Below are positions 1-11,400 of a DNA stretch of 22,176 nucleotides, one piece after another. Source of the DNA: a virus. Made by a program: the position numbers and the translations under genes. The notes under the pieces were generated by a model, which was given only the letters and a program-made list of their open reading frames with translations, made no database searches and had not been told where the DNA came from. The stretch lies in the IMG/VR virus record IMGVR_UViG_3300009151_000446, positions 1 to 22,176 of that record. One strand, written 5' to 3'. Each line of letters begins with the position of its first letter. Position 1 is the stretch's first letter.

Positions 1-2
1 AA

Positions 3-89
3 AATGAACTTCATGAAAAAATTCGCAATGATGATGACTATGATGATTGGGAATATGGTACTGAACCAATTCCATTAACCGAATTTTAG
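3..89 (+). CDS. C-terminal end of an unidentified upstream gene (partial)
   Basis: The third frame is open from the left edge to a TAG at 87-89 and gives 28 residues with a run of acidic residues (NDDDDYDDWEYG) before the end PLTEF. The charged composition looks like a genuine soluble tail. The competing first frame (stop at 76-78) would give a methionine-rich peptide that looks like a shadow. The stop lies 30 bases before gp25, the tight spacing seen across this block, so this is probably another structural or baseplate gene on the same strand. Too little is visible to name it. Confidence 0.5.
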   Translation, partial: NELHEKIRNDDDYDDWEYGTEPIPLTEF

Positions 90-91
90 TG

Positions 92-99
92 AATAAATA
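92..99 (+). promoter_or_regulatory. Putative T4-type late promoter element before gp25
   Basis: AATAAATA lies in the only spacer between the upstream gene and gp25, ending 20 bases before the gp25 ATG. T4 late promoters are defined by a single TATAAATA box at -10, read by gp55-loaded RNA polymerase, and T4-like cyanophages use a close relative (NATAAATA). Transcription would start a few bases downstream and leave a very short leader. The region is AT-rich, so chance occurrence is possible; the position between genes and the similar element before gp8 support it. Confidence 0.5.
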
Positions 100-119
100 G
101 AAAGAAAACTAATATTTAA

Positions 120-521
120 ATGCCATTAGAGAGAGTTAGTAAGTCATTTAAAGATATTAGTGCTTCCTTTCAGGTTAATCCATTAACCTATGACATTATT
201 GTGCTTAAAAATGAAAATGCAATTGCTCGCTCTATTCGAAATTTGGTATTGACGGAGAAAGGTGAAAGATTTTTTAACAATTCATTAGGTTCTGGTGTAA
301 ATAGATTATTATTTGAATCAATTGATGTTATTACTGCTTCTGCAATAAAAGATGAAGTTTCGAACACTATTGAAAATTATGAGCCAAGAGTTAATTTAAT
401 TGGTGTTGATGTTTCTCCAGATTATGACAATTTAGAATTTAATATAACTATTAGATACTATATTGTTGGAATTGACACACAACCACAACAACTATCATTC
501 GCATTACAACCAACACGATAA
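120..521 (+). CDS. 25: Baseplate wedge subunit gp25 (T4 gp25 / GPW_gp25 family)
   Basis: This 133-residue protein matches T4 gp25 (132 residues) in size and key motifs. It has the core segment with TEKGER at about 45-50, where T4 has TTRKGSR, then a phenylalanine-rich stretch ending in LLFE. The family hallmark EPR is at residues 88-90, within NYEPRVNLIGVDV. In contractile tails and type VI secretion baseplates gp25 binds the gp6-gp7 core bundle of the wedge and helps start sheath polymerisation. The ATG at 120 is the first start after the intergenic promoter-like element. No strong Shine-Dalgarno is visible; AGAAAG at 99-104 is too far upstream to be convincing. Its stop overlaps the gp6 start by one base (TAATG), which suggests coupled translation of the two wedge partners. 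Confidence 0.95.
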   Translation: MPLERVSKSFKDISASFQVNPLTYDIIVLKNENAIARSIRNLVLTEKGERFFNNSLGSGVNRLLFESIDVITASAIKDEVSNTIENYEPRVNLIGVDVSPDYDNLEFNITIRYYIVGIDTQPQQLSFALQPTR

Positions 522-2431
522 TGCCATTAGTAAATTTTGCAAATCTAGATTTCGATCAGATAAAGACTTCAATTAAAGATTATTTGAGATTTAATTCGAA
601 TTTTACGGATTATGATTTTGAAGGATCTAATCTTTCTACAATCATTGATATATTAGCGTATAACACTTATATTACATCATACAATGCCAATATGGTATCG
701 AATGAGGTATTCATTGATAGTGCAACTCTCAGAGAAAATGTAGTCTCTCTTGCGCGTAATATTGGGTACGTTCCAAAATCAAAAAAATCTGCCAAAGCAA
801 ATATTTCATTCTTTGTTGATGTTTCTGGATATGCAGAAGGCACAAAACCAGACACAATTACATTACATAAAGGAATAGTTTGCACATCATCATCATTTTC
901 AAATGAAAGTTATACATTTTCAATTTTAGATGATATTACAGTTGTAGTAATTGATGATATTGCATCTTTTGATAATATTGACGTATATGAGGGAACATAT
1001 CTAACAACAGATTTTACTGTAGATTCTTTCGATCCAAATCAAAGATTCATTTTACCAAATTCTCAAATTGATACGTCTACAATAAGTGTGAATGTAAAAC
1101 CAAATAGTTTTGCAAACATACAAAGAAAGTTTGTCCAGGCAAATAGTTTATTTGATATTACACCAGAATCTCCAATTTTCTTTACTCAGGAGATTGAAGA
1201 TGAAAGATATGAGTTAATTTTTGGTGATGGAAACTTTGGAATTAAATTGCAATCGCCAAACTATATTGAAGTATCTTACTTAGTATCAAAAGGAGAAAGT
1301 GCAAATGGAATATTTCAATTTTCATTTGCAGGAAAATTAATTGCAACAAGAACCGGATATTCGATTGATTCTGGAATATCTTTATTAGTAACTACTAACG
1401 CATCGGCGTCTGGTTCGAATATTGAAAGTGTTGACTCAATCAAAAAATATGCTCCAAAAATATATTCAGCTCAGAATAGAGCAGTTACTTCAAATGATTA
1501 TGAAGCAATTATTCCTACAATTTATCCAGAAACTCAATCTATTTCGGTGTTTGGTGGTGAAGAATTAAATCCTCCAAAATTTGGAAAAGTTTTTATAAGT
1601 ATTAAACCATCCAATGGTGCATATCTATCAAATTTAATTAAAGATAATATTAAAAAAGAAATAAAAAAATATTCAATTGCTGGAATTACTGCAGAAATTA
1701 TTGATCTTAAATATCTTTATATTGAACCAACTGTTAACGCATATTATAATACAAATTTTGCATCTTCAGTAGACTCTTTAGGTACAATCGTTTCATCGAA
1801 TATTCAAAAATATGCAAAATCTTCAGAATTAAATAAATTTGGCGCAAGATTTAAATATAGTAAATTTTTAAAAATTATTGACGATAGCAATAATGCTATT
1901 ACATCAAATATTACGAATATTATAATTAGAAGAGATTTAAAAGCCTCTTTGAATACTTTTGCATCATATGAAATATGTTTTGGAAATAGATTCCACATTA
2001 AGAGTGAAAATGGATATAATATTAAGTCTTCTGGATTCTCCGCAAGTGGTATTATTGGAACTGTTTATATTTCAGATATTCCAGATTCAAATATGGAGAC
2101 TGGAAAAATATTTTTATTTAAATTAGATTCTCCAAATCAGCCATTAATTGTGAGAAAATCAATTGGCACAATTAATTACACTAGAGGAGAAATATTGCTT
2201 TCTCCAATCAATATAACTAATACAGTTATTAATAAAGGAACACCGATTATTGAAATATCCACATCGCCATATTCAAATGATGTAATTGGGTTGCAAGATT
2301 TATATTTGCAACTGGACATCAATAAGACAAACATCAATATTAAGCCAGATAGAATTTCATCTGGATACGATATTTCAGGAACTAATTATGTAGTTTCTTC
2401 AAGTTATACAAATGGAACTTTAATAAGATAA
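521..2431 (+). CDS. 6: Baseplate wedge subunit gp6 (Baseplate_J-like)
   Basis: The 636-residue product is close to T4 gp6 (about 660). The N-terminal region carries DYDFEGSNL at about 30-38 followed by DILAYNT, the same arrangement as DYDFEGSRL...LLAYNT in T4 gp6; these helices form the core bundle with gp7. A mid-protein segment with RAVTSNDYEAI (R320 to about 330) matches the motif R-x-V-T-x-x-D-Y shared by gp6 and Baseplate_J proteins. It is followed by SISVFGGEE and VFISIKPSNGAYL, which parallel T4 AAKPKSGLYL. The C-terminal part (about 500-636) is more divergent, with TSPYSNDV resembling the YSDPTDDV stretch of T4. Two gp6 copies per wedge link neighbouring wedges into the inner baseplate ring. 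The start is fixed by the TAATG overlap with gp25; gene 7 follows after 3 bases. Confidence 0.94.
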   Translation: MPLVNFANLDFDQIKTSIKDYLRFNSNFTDYDFEGSNLSTIIDILAYNTYITSYNANMVSNEVFIDSATLRENVVSLARNIGYVPKSKKSAKANISFFVDVSGYAEGTKPDTITLHKGIVCTSSSFSNESYTFSILDDITVVVIDDIASFDNIDVYEGTYLTTDFTVDSFDPNQRFILPNSQIDTSTISVNVKPNSFANIQRKFVQANSLFDITPESPIFFTQEIEDERYELIFGDGNFGIKLQSPNYIEVSYLVSKGESANGIFQFSFAGKLIATRTGYSIDSGISLLVTTNASASGSNIESVDSIKKYAPKIYSAQNRAVTSNDYEAIIPTIYPETQSISVFGGEELNPPKFGKVFISIKPSNGAYLSNLIKDNIKKEIKKYSIAGITAEIIDLKYLYIEPTVNAYYNTNFASSVDSLGTIVSSNIQKYAKSSELNKFGARFKYSKFLKIIDDSNNAITSNITNIIIRRDLKASLNTFASYEICFGNRFHIKSENGYNIKSSGFSASGIIGTVYISDIPDSNMETGKIFLFKLDSPNQPLIVRKSIGTINYTRGEILLSPINITNTVINKGTPIIEISTSPYSNDVIGLQDLYLQLDINKTNINIKPDRISSGYDISGTNYVVSSSYTNGTLIR

Positions 2432-2434
2432 AAA

Positions 2435-5400
2435 ATGATATCAACAGATTCTAAAAGAGTAACGGTTAAAAACGTAGTAGAGAATCAACTTCCTTCTTTT
2501 GTAAGAGAGGATTTTCCTTTAATCGCAGAATTCATAAAACAATACTATATTTCTCAAGAATATCCTGGTGGTCCAGTTGATTTGATTCAGAATATTGATC
2601 AATATTTAAAATTAGAATCTGTTTTGGATAATAGTGATTATACAGAATTGAATGCTGATATATCTTTTGCAGATACAACTATTGATGTAAAATTTGATAT
2701 CACTGCAAATGTATTTGGCACATATAAATTTCCAGAAAAATATGGATTAATTCAAATTGATGATGAAATTATCTTATATGAATCAAAAACAAATGGATCC
2801 TTTACTGGATGCATCCGTGGATTTAGTGGAGTAACATCTTATCACAATCCAAATAATCCAGATACATTGGTATTTTCAGAATCTCAAGTTGCTGATCATA
2901 AAAAAGATTCTAAGGTTAAGAATCTAAGTTCTTTATTTTTGGTAGAATTTCTAGAAAAAATAAAATATCAATTTACTCCAGGATTTGATAATAGAAGTTT
3001 GGATAGTAATTCAAATCAAAAACTTTTCATTTCAAGGGTAAAAGATTTTTATTCGACAAAAGGTACTGACAATTCCTTTAAAATTCTTTTCAATGCACTA
3101 TATGGTGAAAATGTTGAAGTAATTAAACCAAAAGATCATCTTTTTAGACCCTCAGATGCGGAATATAGAATTACAAATGATATTGTAGTTGAGAGTATAT
3201 CTGGCAATCCCGCAGAACTCGTCAACAATACTTTATATCAAGATGATTATGAAAATTATGGAATTTTAAAATCTTATGGATCTATTACTAATGTCGAAAA
3301 AACATTAGTTGGAGAAAAATATTATTACAAATTAAGTCTGGATTATGATTATGCAAAAGATATTAATTTGAGTGGAAGTATATATGGACAATTTTCTGTT
3401 CATCCAAAAACAAAAATAATAAATCAAGTTTCCTTTGGTTCTTCTGTTATTGATGTAGATTCAACTATAGGATTTCCAAATTCTGGTGAACTATATGTAA
3501 CATATGAAAATGGATTGGTTGGTATAGTTACATACAGAAGTAAGTCAAATAACCAATTCTTTAATGTTTCAAATGTAACTTCGACTATCAATTCAAAAGA
3601 AGATGTTACTCTAAATGTCTATGCATATGGATATGTTGGTGTTGGAACTACTTCACAGGTTAAAGTTAGAATAGGATCTGTTTTATCTGATTTAAAAATT
3701 TATGATAAACCTTATTATTATACAAAAAATGATATCGCAACTGTAAAAACTCTTGGAATAACAACAGAAAGTCCACAAACAAGCAGTTGGATTTATAATA
3801 TTGCAGTAAAATATAATGTAAAAAATTATCTATTGATAGATTCTTCAGATTTTACATATAAAATTACTACATATGACAATCATAATTTTAAAACTGGAGA
3901 TTCTTTAATTATTTCTGGATCATCATTTGGTTCCAAAAACGCAATTGTAACTAAAATAAACGACAATTACAATTTATCAATTACTGGGCAAGGAGAACTT
4001 ACTGACAATTACTATACAGTAGAAAGGAAATTATTAAAACCAAGTTTAAGTTCAAAATTATCAGATTATTCATATGTTAATTATTTCAATGCAAATGTAG
4101 AAAATACATATGTAAAATTTAATCATGATGTTTTGGTATCTTCTTCTTCAATACCAAACTATACTAATCAACCTTTAAATTTTTATAATAGAAAGTTAAA
4201 TTTAGATGGATACTATGAAGGAACAATATTTAATTTTTATGATGTTGTAGATCATGGATATTATACTGGAGATGCTGTATATTATATTCCATATAAAACA
4301 ACAGATTTGGATAGTGGTTTAGAGATAGTAAGTAAATTCTCCAACATGCAGGAAGGAATTTATTATATTAGGAGGATAAATGAAAATCAATTTAATATTG
4401 CTACAAGTCCAGCAAATCTTTATAATCAAGAATTTATTTCGGTATCTGGAATAGTAACTTCAAATAGTTTTGAATATGTAGAGTATGCCAATAATAAATT
4501 GCAGCACCAAAGATTATTGAGAGAGATTAAATCTCCAAATAATGAAAGTGGTGTATATGATACACAACCAGGATGTCTTGGTATATTGATTAACGGTGTA
4601 GAAATTGTCAACTATAAATCTGAAGATATAGTTAGATATGGGGCAATAAATTCTATTGATATTTCCTCTCCAGGAAGAAATTATGATATTATTAATCCGC
4701 CAATATTATCAATTCAAGATGAACTTGGAATTGGTGCAACAGGAAAATGCTCAATCAATGGAAATCTTGCCAGAATTGATATTTTAGATTCTGGATTTGA
4801 TTATGTTTCAAGTCCAATTGTAACCATAACGGGTGGAAATGGGGTAGGTGCAAAGGCAGAAGTTAATACAACATTTATTGAGCATTCTGTTTCTTTTAAT
4901 GCTACAATAGAATCAAATTTAATCAATCTTTCGAATAATACAATAGGATTTTCGACATACCATAAATTTAGAAACTCTGAAGAAATTTTATACAAATCTG
5001 ATGGACAAGTTGCAATTTCTGGATTAAATACTAATTCAAGTTATTATGTATATCCAATTGATGCATATACAGTAACACTCCACAAAACAAAAGTAGATGC
5101 AATTTCTGGTATCAATACCATAGATATTTCTTCATATTCTTCAGGAACTCATAGATTACAATCTGCAAATAAAAAACAAATAATTTCCAATATAGTTGTA
5201 ACTAATTCTGGATTTGGATATCAAAATAAAGAAAGAACAATATCTTCTGCTGGAATTAATACAGCATCAAATCAAATTAATATATCCAATCACCAATATG
5301 AATCTGGAGAAATAATTACATATTCGAATGATAATTTACCAATATCAGGATTAAGCACTTCCAGCTATTATATTGTAACAAAAGTTGACAATGATAATTT

Positions 5401-8400
5401 CAAATTATCTAATATTGGAATTAATTCTATATACAAGTATTTTTATTATGAAAACAATCAATATATTAATTTACAATCAACTGGTTTAGGATATCATACT
5501 TTCAATTATGAGCCAATTTCAGTAAATATTTTCGGAGAAATTGGAATTTCTACCACTTTTGGGCAAGATTTTTCAGCAAAAATTCAACCAATTTTTAGGG
5601 GATATATAAATTCTGTTCAAATTACAAATCCTGGATCTGGATATGGTTCTCCAGATATTTTAAATTATGATAGATATCCGTTAGTTACTCTTTTAAATGG
5701 AAGCGGAGCTAGATTACTCCCAATTGTCAATGATGGAAAAATAGTAGAAGTTTTGGTTATAGATTCCGGAAGCTTTTACAACTCCCCACCGGATTTAGTA
5801 GTTGAAGGTGTTGGCAAATATGCAAAATTGGTTCCAATTATAAATGAAGGAAAAATAATTTCAATTAGGATTGATAATCCAGGAATTGGATATAGTAATA
5901 AAACTGCAGTCAATATTATTTCTCCAGGACTAAATGCAGCTTTTAAAGTAAATATTCAAAAGTGGACAGTAAATCTTTTTCAAAAATATTTGAATATTAT
6001 TTCAGATGATGATGGAATTCTTAAAAAATCGATTAATCAAGATTTTGGTATTGAATATTGTCACCTATATGCGCCCAGAAAATTGAGAGAATCAATCTAT
6101 GGGAGAGATGCTGATAATAATATAAAATATGGAGTGTTTGATTTGCAGAAAAATAGTGGTGGAAATGAAATATCGTCAGATTATCATTCCCCCATAATTG
6201 GATGGGCTTACGATGGAAATCCAATTTACGGTCCATATGGATTTTCAACAAAATCTCAAGGTTCTGTACGGATAATGCAATCTGGTTATAAAATAATAAC
6301 CAAAACAAATAGACCACCATTCCCACAAGGATTTTTTATTGATGATTATGAATTTGATAATTCTGGAGATCTTGATGAGCATAATGGAAGATTTTGCAAA
6401 ACTCCCGAATTTCCTATGGGAACCTACGCATATTTTGCAACTGTAAATCCAATTTCCGTCGATAGTTCTGGATGTTTTGCAAAATATAGGCAACCAATAT
6501 TTCCATATTTAATTGGAAATACATTCAAATCAAAACCAAATCCATTCAATTTTGATAAAAAATCAAATCAAATTTCATATAATTTAAATAAAAGCGAATG
6601 GTTTAGGAATACAACACCTTACAATTTAACTAAAAATAATTCACATTATGATTTTCTCCTTCAACCAAATAAGTTAAAAAATTTTACAGTTAATATTAAT
6701 GAAATTTCCAAAGGTTCTATAGAATCAATTGGAATTATAACGGGAGGAAATAATTATCAAGTCAATGATTCTGTAGTATTTGATACTCTTGAAGGAACAT
6801 CAAAAGCAATAGCAAAAGTTTCTAAAGTATTAGGAAAGGAAGTTACAAATATTAGTGTGGCATCGACTATAATTTCAAATATTCAATTTTTTCCTTTAAA
6901 TTCATATGATACTTATATTGGATTTTCAACATATCCACATAAATTTTTAGATTTTGATTTGGTATCCATATCTGGATTAAATACATCTATTGCAGCGCTG
7001 CAGAACTCTTTTAATATTGGAATAAGCTCAAATATTTTCATATTAAACACTGGAATAGGAAGTACTGGAGTAACAGGAATAGTTACATATTTTAATATTT
7101 CTGGAGAAATATCATACCCACAAATCGTAGAAAATGACATTTTAACAATCGATAATGAACAAGTTAAAGTTTTAAATGTTGATCAAAAAAATTCAAGGAT
7201 AAGAGTACTTAGAAAGTATAATGGAACATCGGATTCTTCTCACGATGCTTTAACAACAATAACAGAAAATACTAGAAAATTTACATTCAAAACAAAATCT
7301 CAAAATGATATTGCATTTAATTTAAATAAAGAAATATATTTTAATCCAATAGAATCTCTTGGACTTGGATCTGTAAGCGGAGTTGGAATAGGAACAACAA
7401 TTTATTTTTCAAATCCAGGGGCAGGATTGACTCAAATTTTTATTCCCACCCAATCAATTTATATTCCAAATCACAAATTAAAAACTGGAGATATTCTAAC
7501 TTATTCTACAAATAATAATGGAGGATCTTCAATTGGAGTTTCTACAAATGGAACAACAAGTTTTTCTTTTGAAAATCAATCCATTGTTTATGTTGCAAAA
7601 ATTTCCAACGATTTAATTGGCATTTCAACATTTAAAGTTGGAATTGGAACAACAGGAACTTTTGTTGGAGTTGCCAGTACAACTTCCAACAAAAGTTTAC
7701 TTTATTTTACTGGAATAGGAACTGGATTATATCACAGTTTCATAACAAACAAACAAAATGTTGTGTTGGGAGAGATTAATAAAAATGTAGTGACTGTTTC
7801 GACGGCAGAGACGCATGGATTATCGATTAATGATGTTGTGGAGTTATCCGTAAAACCATTTACTACAACGACAATAATTGTAAAGTATGATGATTACAAT
7901 AAAAGAATAATATTTAATCCAAAATCATTTAGTGCATCAGATGTCAATATTTCTGATGATACAATTACTCTTATAAATCATGGATATAAAACTGGCGATA
8001 AAGTAATTCATACTTCAACTTCGCCATCGGGAGGAGTGACTAACGAAGAAATATATTACGTTGTTTATTACACAAAAGATAAAATAAAACTTTCTAATAC
8101 ATTTTATCAATCAAAAAATGAAGAAATTGTAGATATTTCATCTTCTTCTTCAGGAAATATTTCCGCAGTTAATCCACCAATTAATGCTTATAAAAATACT
8201 AAAGTTAAATTTGATTTATCAGATTCTTCTTTATCATTCACAAATTCTTCTACTCTTTATTCTGCATTTGATTTAAATCTATATGAAGATAATCAGTTTA
8301 AAAATGTTTTTGATAGTTCAAAATATAGAAATTTCTTTGAAGTTTCTAAAGTTGGAAATGTTGGAATTACTTCCAATGCATCTTTAACCTTAATTGTCAG

Positions 8401-11400
8401 TGATTATTTGAGTTCTAATTTATATTACAAATTTACTCCAAAAAATACAAATATTTCCCCGTCAACAAAAAAAGAAATTATCATTGATACCGAAGTATTA
8501 AATTTCAATCAAATAAATATTATCAATAGTAACTATTCTGGAAAACAAGTAATAACTGGAGTTGGAACAAATAATACTTTTACTTTTAATTTAAATCAAT
8601 ATCCTGAAAGTTCTTCGTATTCTTTTAATGAATCTCTTATTGAATATTTTACAAATTCCACATCTGTTTTTGGTGCAATATCAGATATTAAAGTAACTTA
8701 TGGGGGGAAGGGATATTCTTCTATTGTTGGAATTTCTACAATCAGAACAAGTAATGGATTTGGTGCATTACTTGAGCCATCTAGTACGTCAATAGGATCA
8801 ATAACATCATATACTATCGGGGATATTGGATTTGATTACCCAACAGATAATACTTTAAGACCTGTTTGCAATTTGCCAGAAATTTTATTCATAGAACCAC
8901 TAACATCATTTGATGAAATTGGAATTACTTCTGCTGGAAAAAATTATTCAATCGCACCGAATCTTGTTGTCTTAGATGGGTATACAAATAAAGTTGTAAA
9001 AGATATTGTATTAAAATATAATATAGGTAACCCAAATGTACAAATACTTCAAAATACTTTTGGAATTTATAATGTAACTCCAAAAATTATACCAATATCA
9101 AATTCCAATGGTATTAATATTAAATCAATTTCTCACAATATCTCAACAAATGAGGTGACAGTTGGATTAAATACTGGATTTAGTGATTCCTTTCCATTCT
9201 CGGTGGGAGATAAAGTTCTAATTGAAAATGTTAGTGTTGGGGTTGGTTCTACTGGTAAAGGATATAATTCTTCAGAATATGGATATGCTTTATTTACTTT
9301 AACAAAAGTTCCTGCAGGAAATAGTGCTCTTGGAGGAAATGTTGGCGTAGTTACTTATAGTTTAAGTAACTATTTGAATTTGGGAGAAATTCCAGGAAAT
9401 TTTGATAAAATTAATTCTTCTGGAAAAATTATTGCAGAAAAAGATTTTCCAGTTTTCAATATTAAATTAAAGAAAAATGATTTTTCTATTGGAGAATCTG
9501 TAAAAGTTGGAGATAATTATGGAATTGTTGAAAGTTGGAATAATAAAATTAATTTATTGAAAGTTTCCACCTCTAAAGATTTTAAAGTTGGAGATATTCT
9601 TGTTGGACAAACTTCAAGAACTCAAGGCGCAATTAAAAATAAAATTGATTTTAATTCAGAAATTGTATTGGGATCTTCATCAATTGTCAAAAAAGGTTGG
9701 AGTAAAGAATCTGGATTTTTAAATTATAATACCGAAAGAATATGTGATAACAATTATTACCAAAACTTTTCCTATTCACTCAAATCCAAAGTTTCTTTTA
9801 ATACTTGGGATGATGCAGTAAGTTCTCTCAACCATCCGTCAGGATTTTTAAAATTTAGTGATTTGATTATTGAATCTATGGATGATAATTTTGGTGGAGT
9901 TTTTTCAGATAATAAAGGTAGTGATATTGATATTACTGTTGATGTCTATAATGAAATTAATTTAAATTGTTATACAGATTTTGATTTAGTGACTGAAAAT
10001 TCTCTTAATATTGGAGATAAAAAAGTTTCAGATGAAATTTATTTCAACTCTAGAGTTTTAACTGATTATTATGAATCGTTTGGAAATAGAGTTCTCACAA
10101 TAGATGATATAAGCAATCAATTTAATAGTAATCCTCGTCCAACTAAGTTTTCTATTGTTGATACTTTTGATTTGCAATCCAAGTATAAAAAATATTTTAC
10201 ATATGTGAGAGATAAGAGATATGTTGGAGAAAGACAATTTTGTATTGTTTCATTATTTTATGATGAGGGAATTGGTTATATTAATCAATATGGTAATGTC
10301 AATACTCAGCAGGATTTGGGAAGTTTTGATTTCAATATTGCTGGAGCTGAGGGGCAACTTCTATTCTATCCAACAAAATATGCAGTTAACAATTATGATA
10401 TCAGTCATACTAGTATTGATATTTTAAATTCGGTAACTGGAATTGGTAGCACTTCTCTTGGAAATATTGTTGATATAAGAACAAGTAATGTTCTTGCTTC
10501 ACCATCTACACCAACAACAATTGTTTCAATAGGAACTACCTTTAGAACTTCCAAAGTTCTTGTCGAAATAGATGGAGGAAATGATGGACAAATTCAAATC
10601 AATGAGGTAAGTTTGATTCATGATGGAACAAACGTCGAATTTTTGGAATATGCACAAATCACAAATCATTCGACAGATACATTTCAAAGTACTGGATTGG
10701 GAACATATAATGCATATATTTCTTCTGGATATTTAAATTTGAATTTTACACCAAATGTCGGAGTGGCTGCCACTATCAATACAGTTAGTGTATCTTTATC
10801 AAGTACAATATCTACTGGTGTAGGTACAGAGTATCTCAATTCTAATGAGCAGAATATATCATTTTTAGATTCTTCTTATGTTTCAATCGCATCCACTTCA
10901 TCACCAATTCAAAATATAATAACAAAATATCCAAATACTGGTCCAAATGAACACTCTGCATCATATTTTATAGTAAGTGTTGAAGATACAACAAATAGTA
11001 GATATCAAATGTCGGAGGTTATTGTTATTGATGATGGGACAGATACTTATATGACGGAATATGGAAATTTAGAAACATATTCTTCATTAGGAACTATAGG
11101 AGCTGCTGTTTCTACCTCCGGCTATACAAATTTAACTTTTACACCAAATGCAAATATTAACGTTCAAGTTCGAACTTTCCAAATTAGTATGCAAATAGCT
11201 GATGCATATGAATTGGGTTCTACAGAAATTTTATTAAACAATACAAAAATTACAGCCGGATATGGATTTTATGGAGGAACAGAGACAGATATTAAAAGAG
11301 AGTTTGATTTAAAGCATAATCAAAGACAAATATTTCAAAGAGATTTCAACGGAGAAAGTGCTAATATTGTTGATATTACCTCTGACACAATAATTATTCC

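Noticed and set aside
4-78. Small first-frame methionine-rich peptide ending at TAA 76-78
   Set aside because: It is a shadow of the frame with the acidic tail ending at 89; ATG repeats arise from GAT/GAC codons read out of frame.
6033-6493. Overlapping minus-strand open frames opposite the YHYH region
   Set aside because: They lie wholly opposite a clearly coding stretch with recognisable domain motifs. Their products have no family features, and all neighbours are on the + strand.
7380-7740. Direct short repeats of GGAATTGGAACAAC type that might suggest a CRISPR or DNA-level repeat array
   Set aside because: They are degenerate, irregularly spaced and in frame, encoding G-I-G-T-T turns of the protein; there are no constant repeats with spacers.
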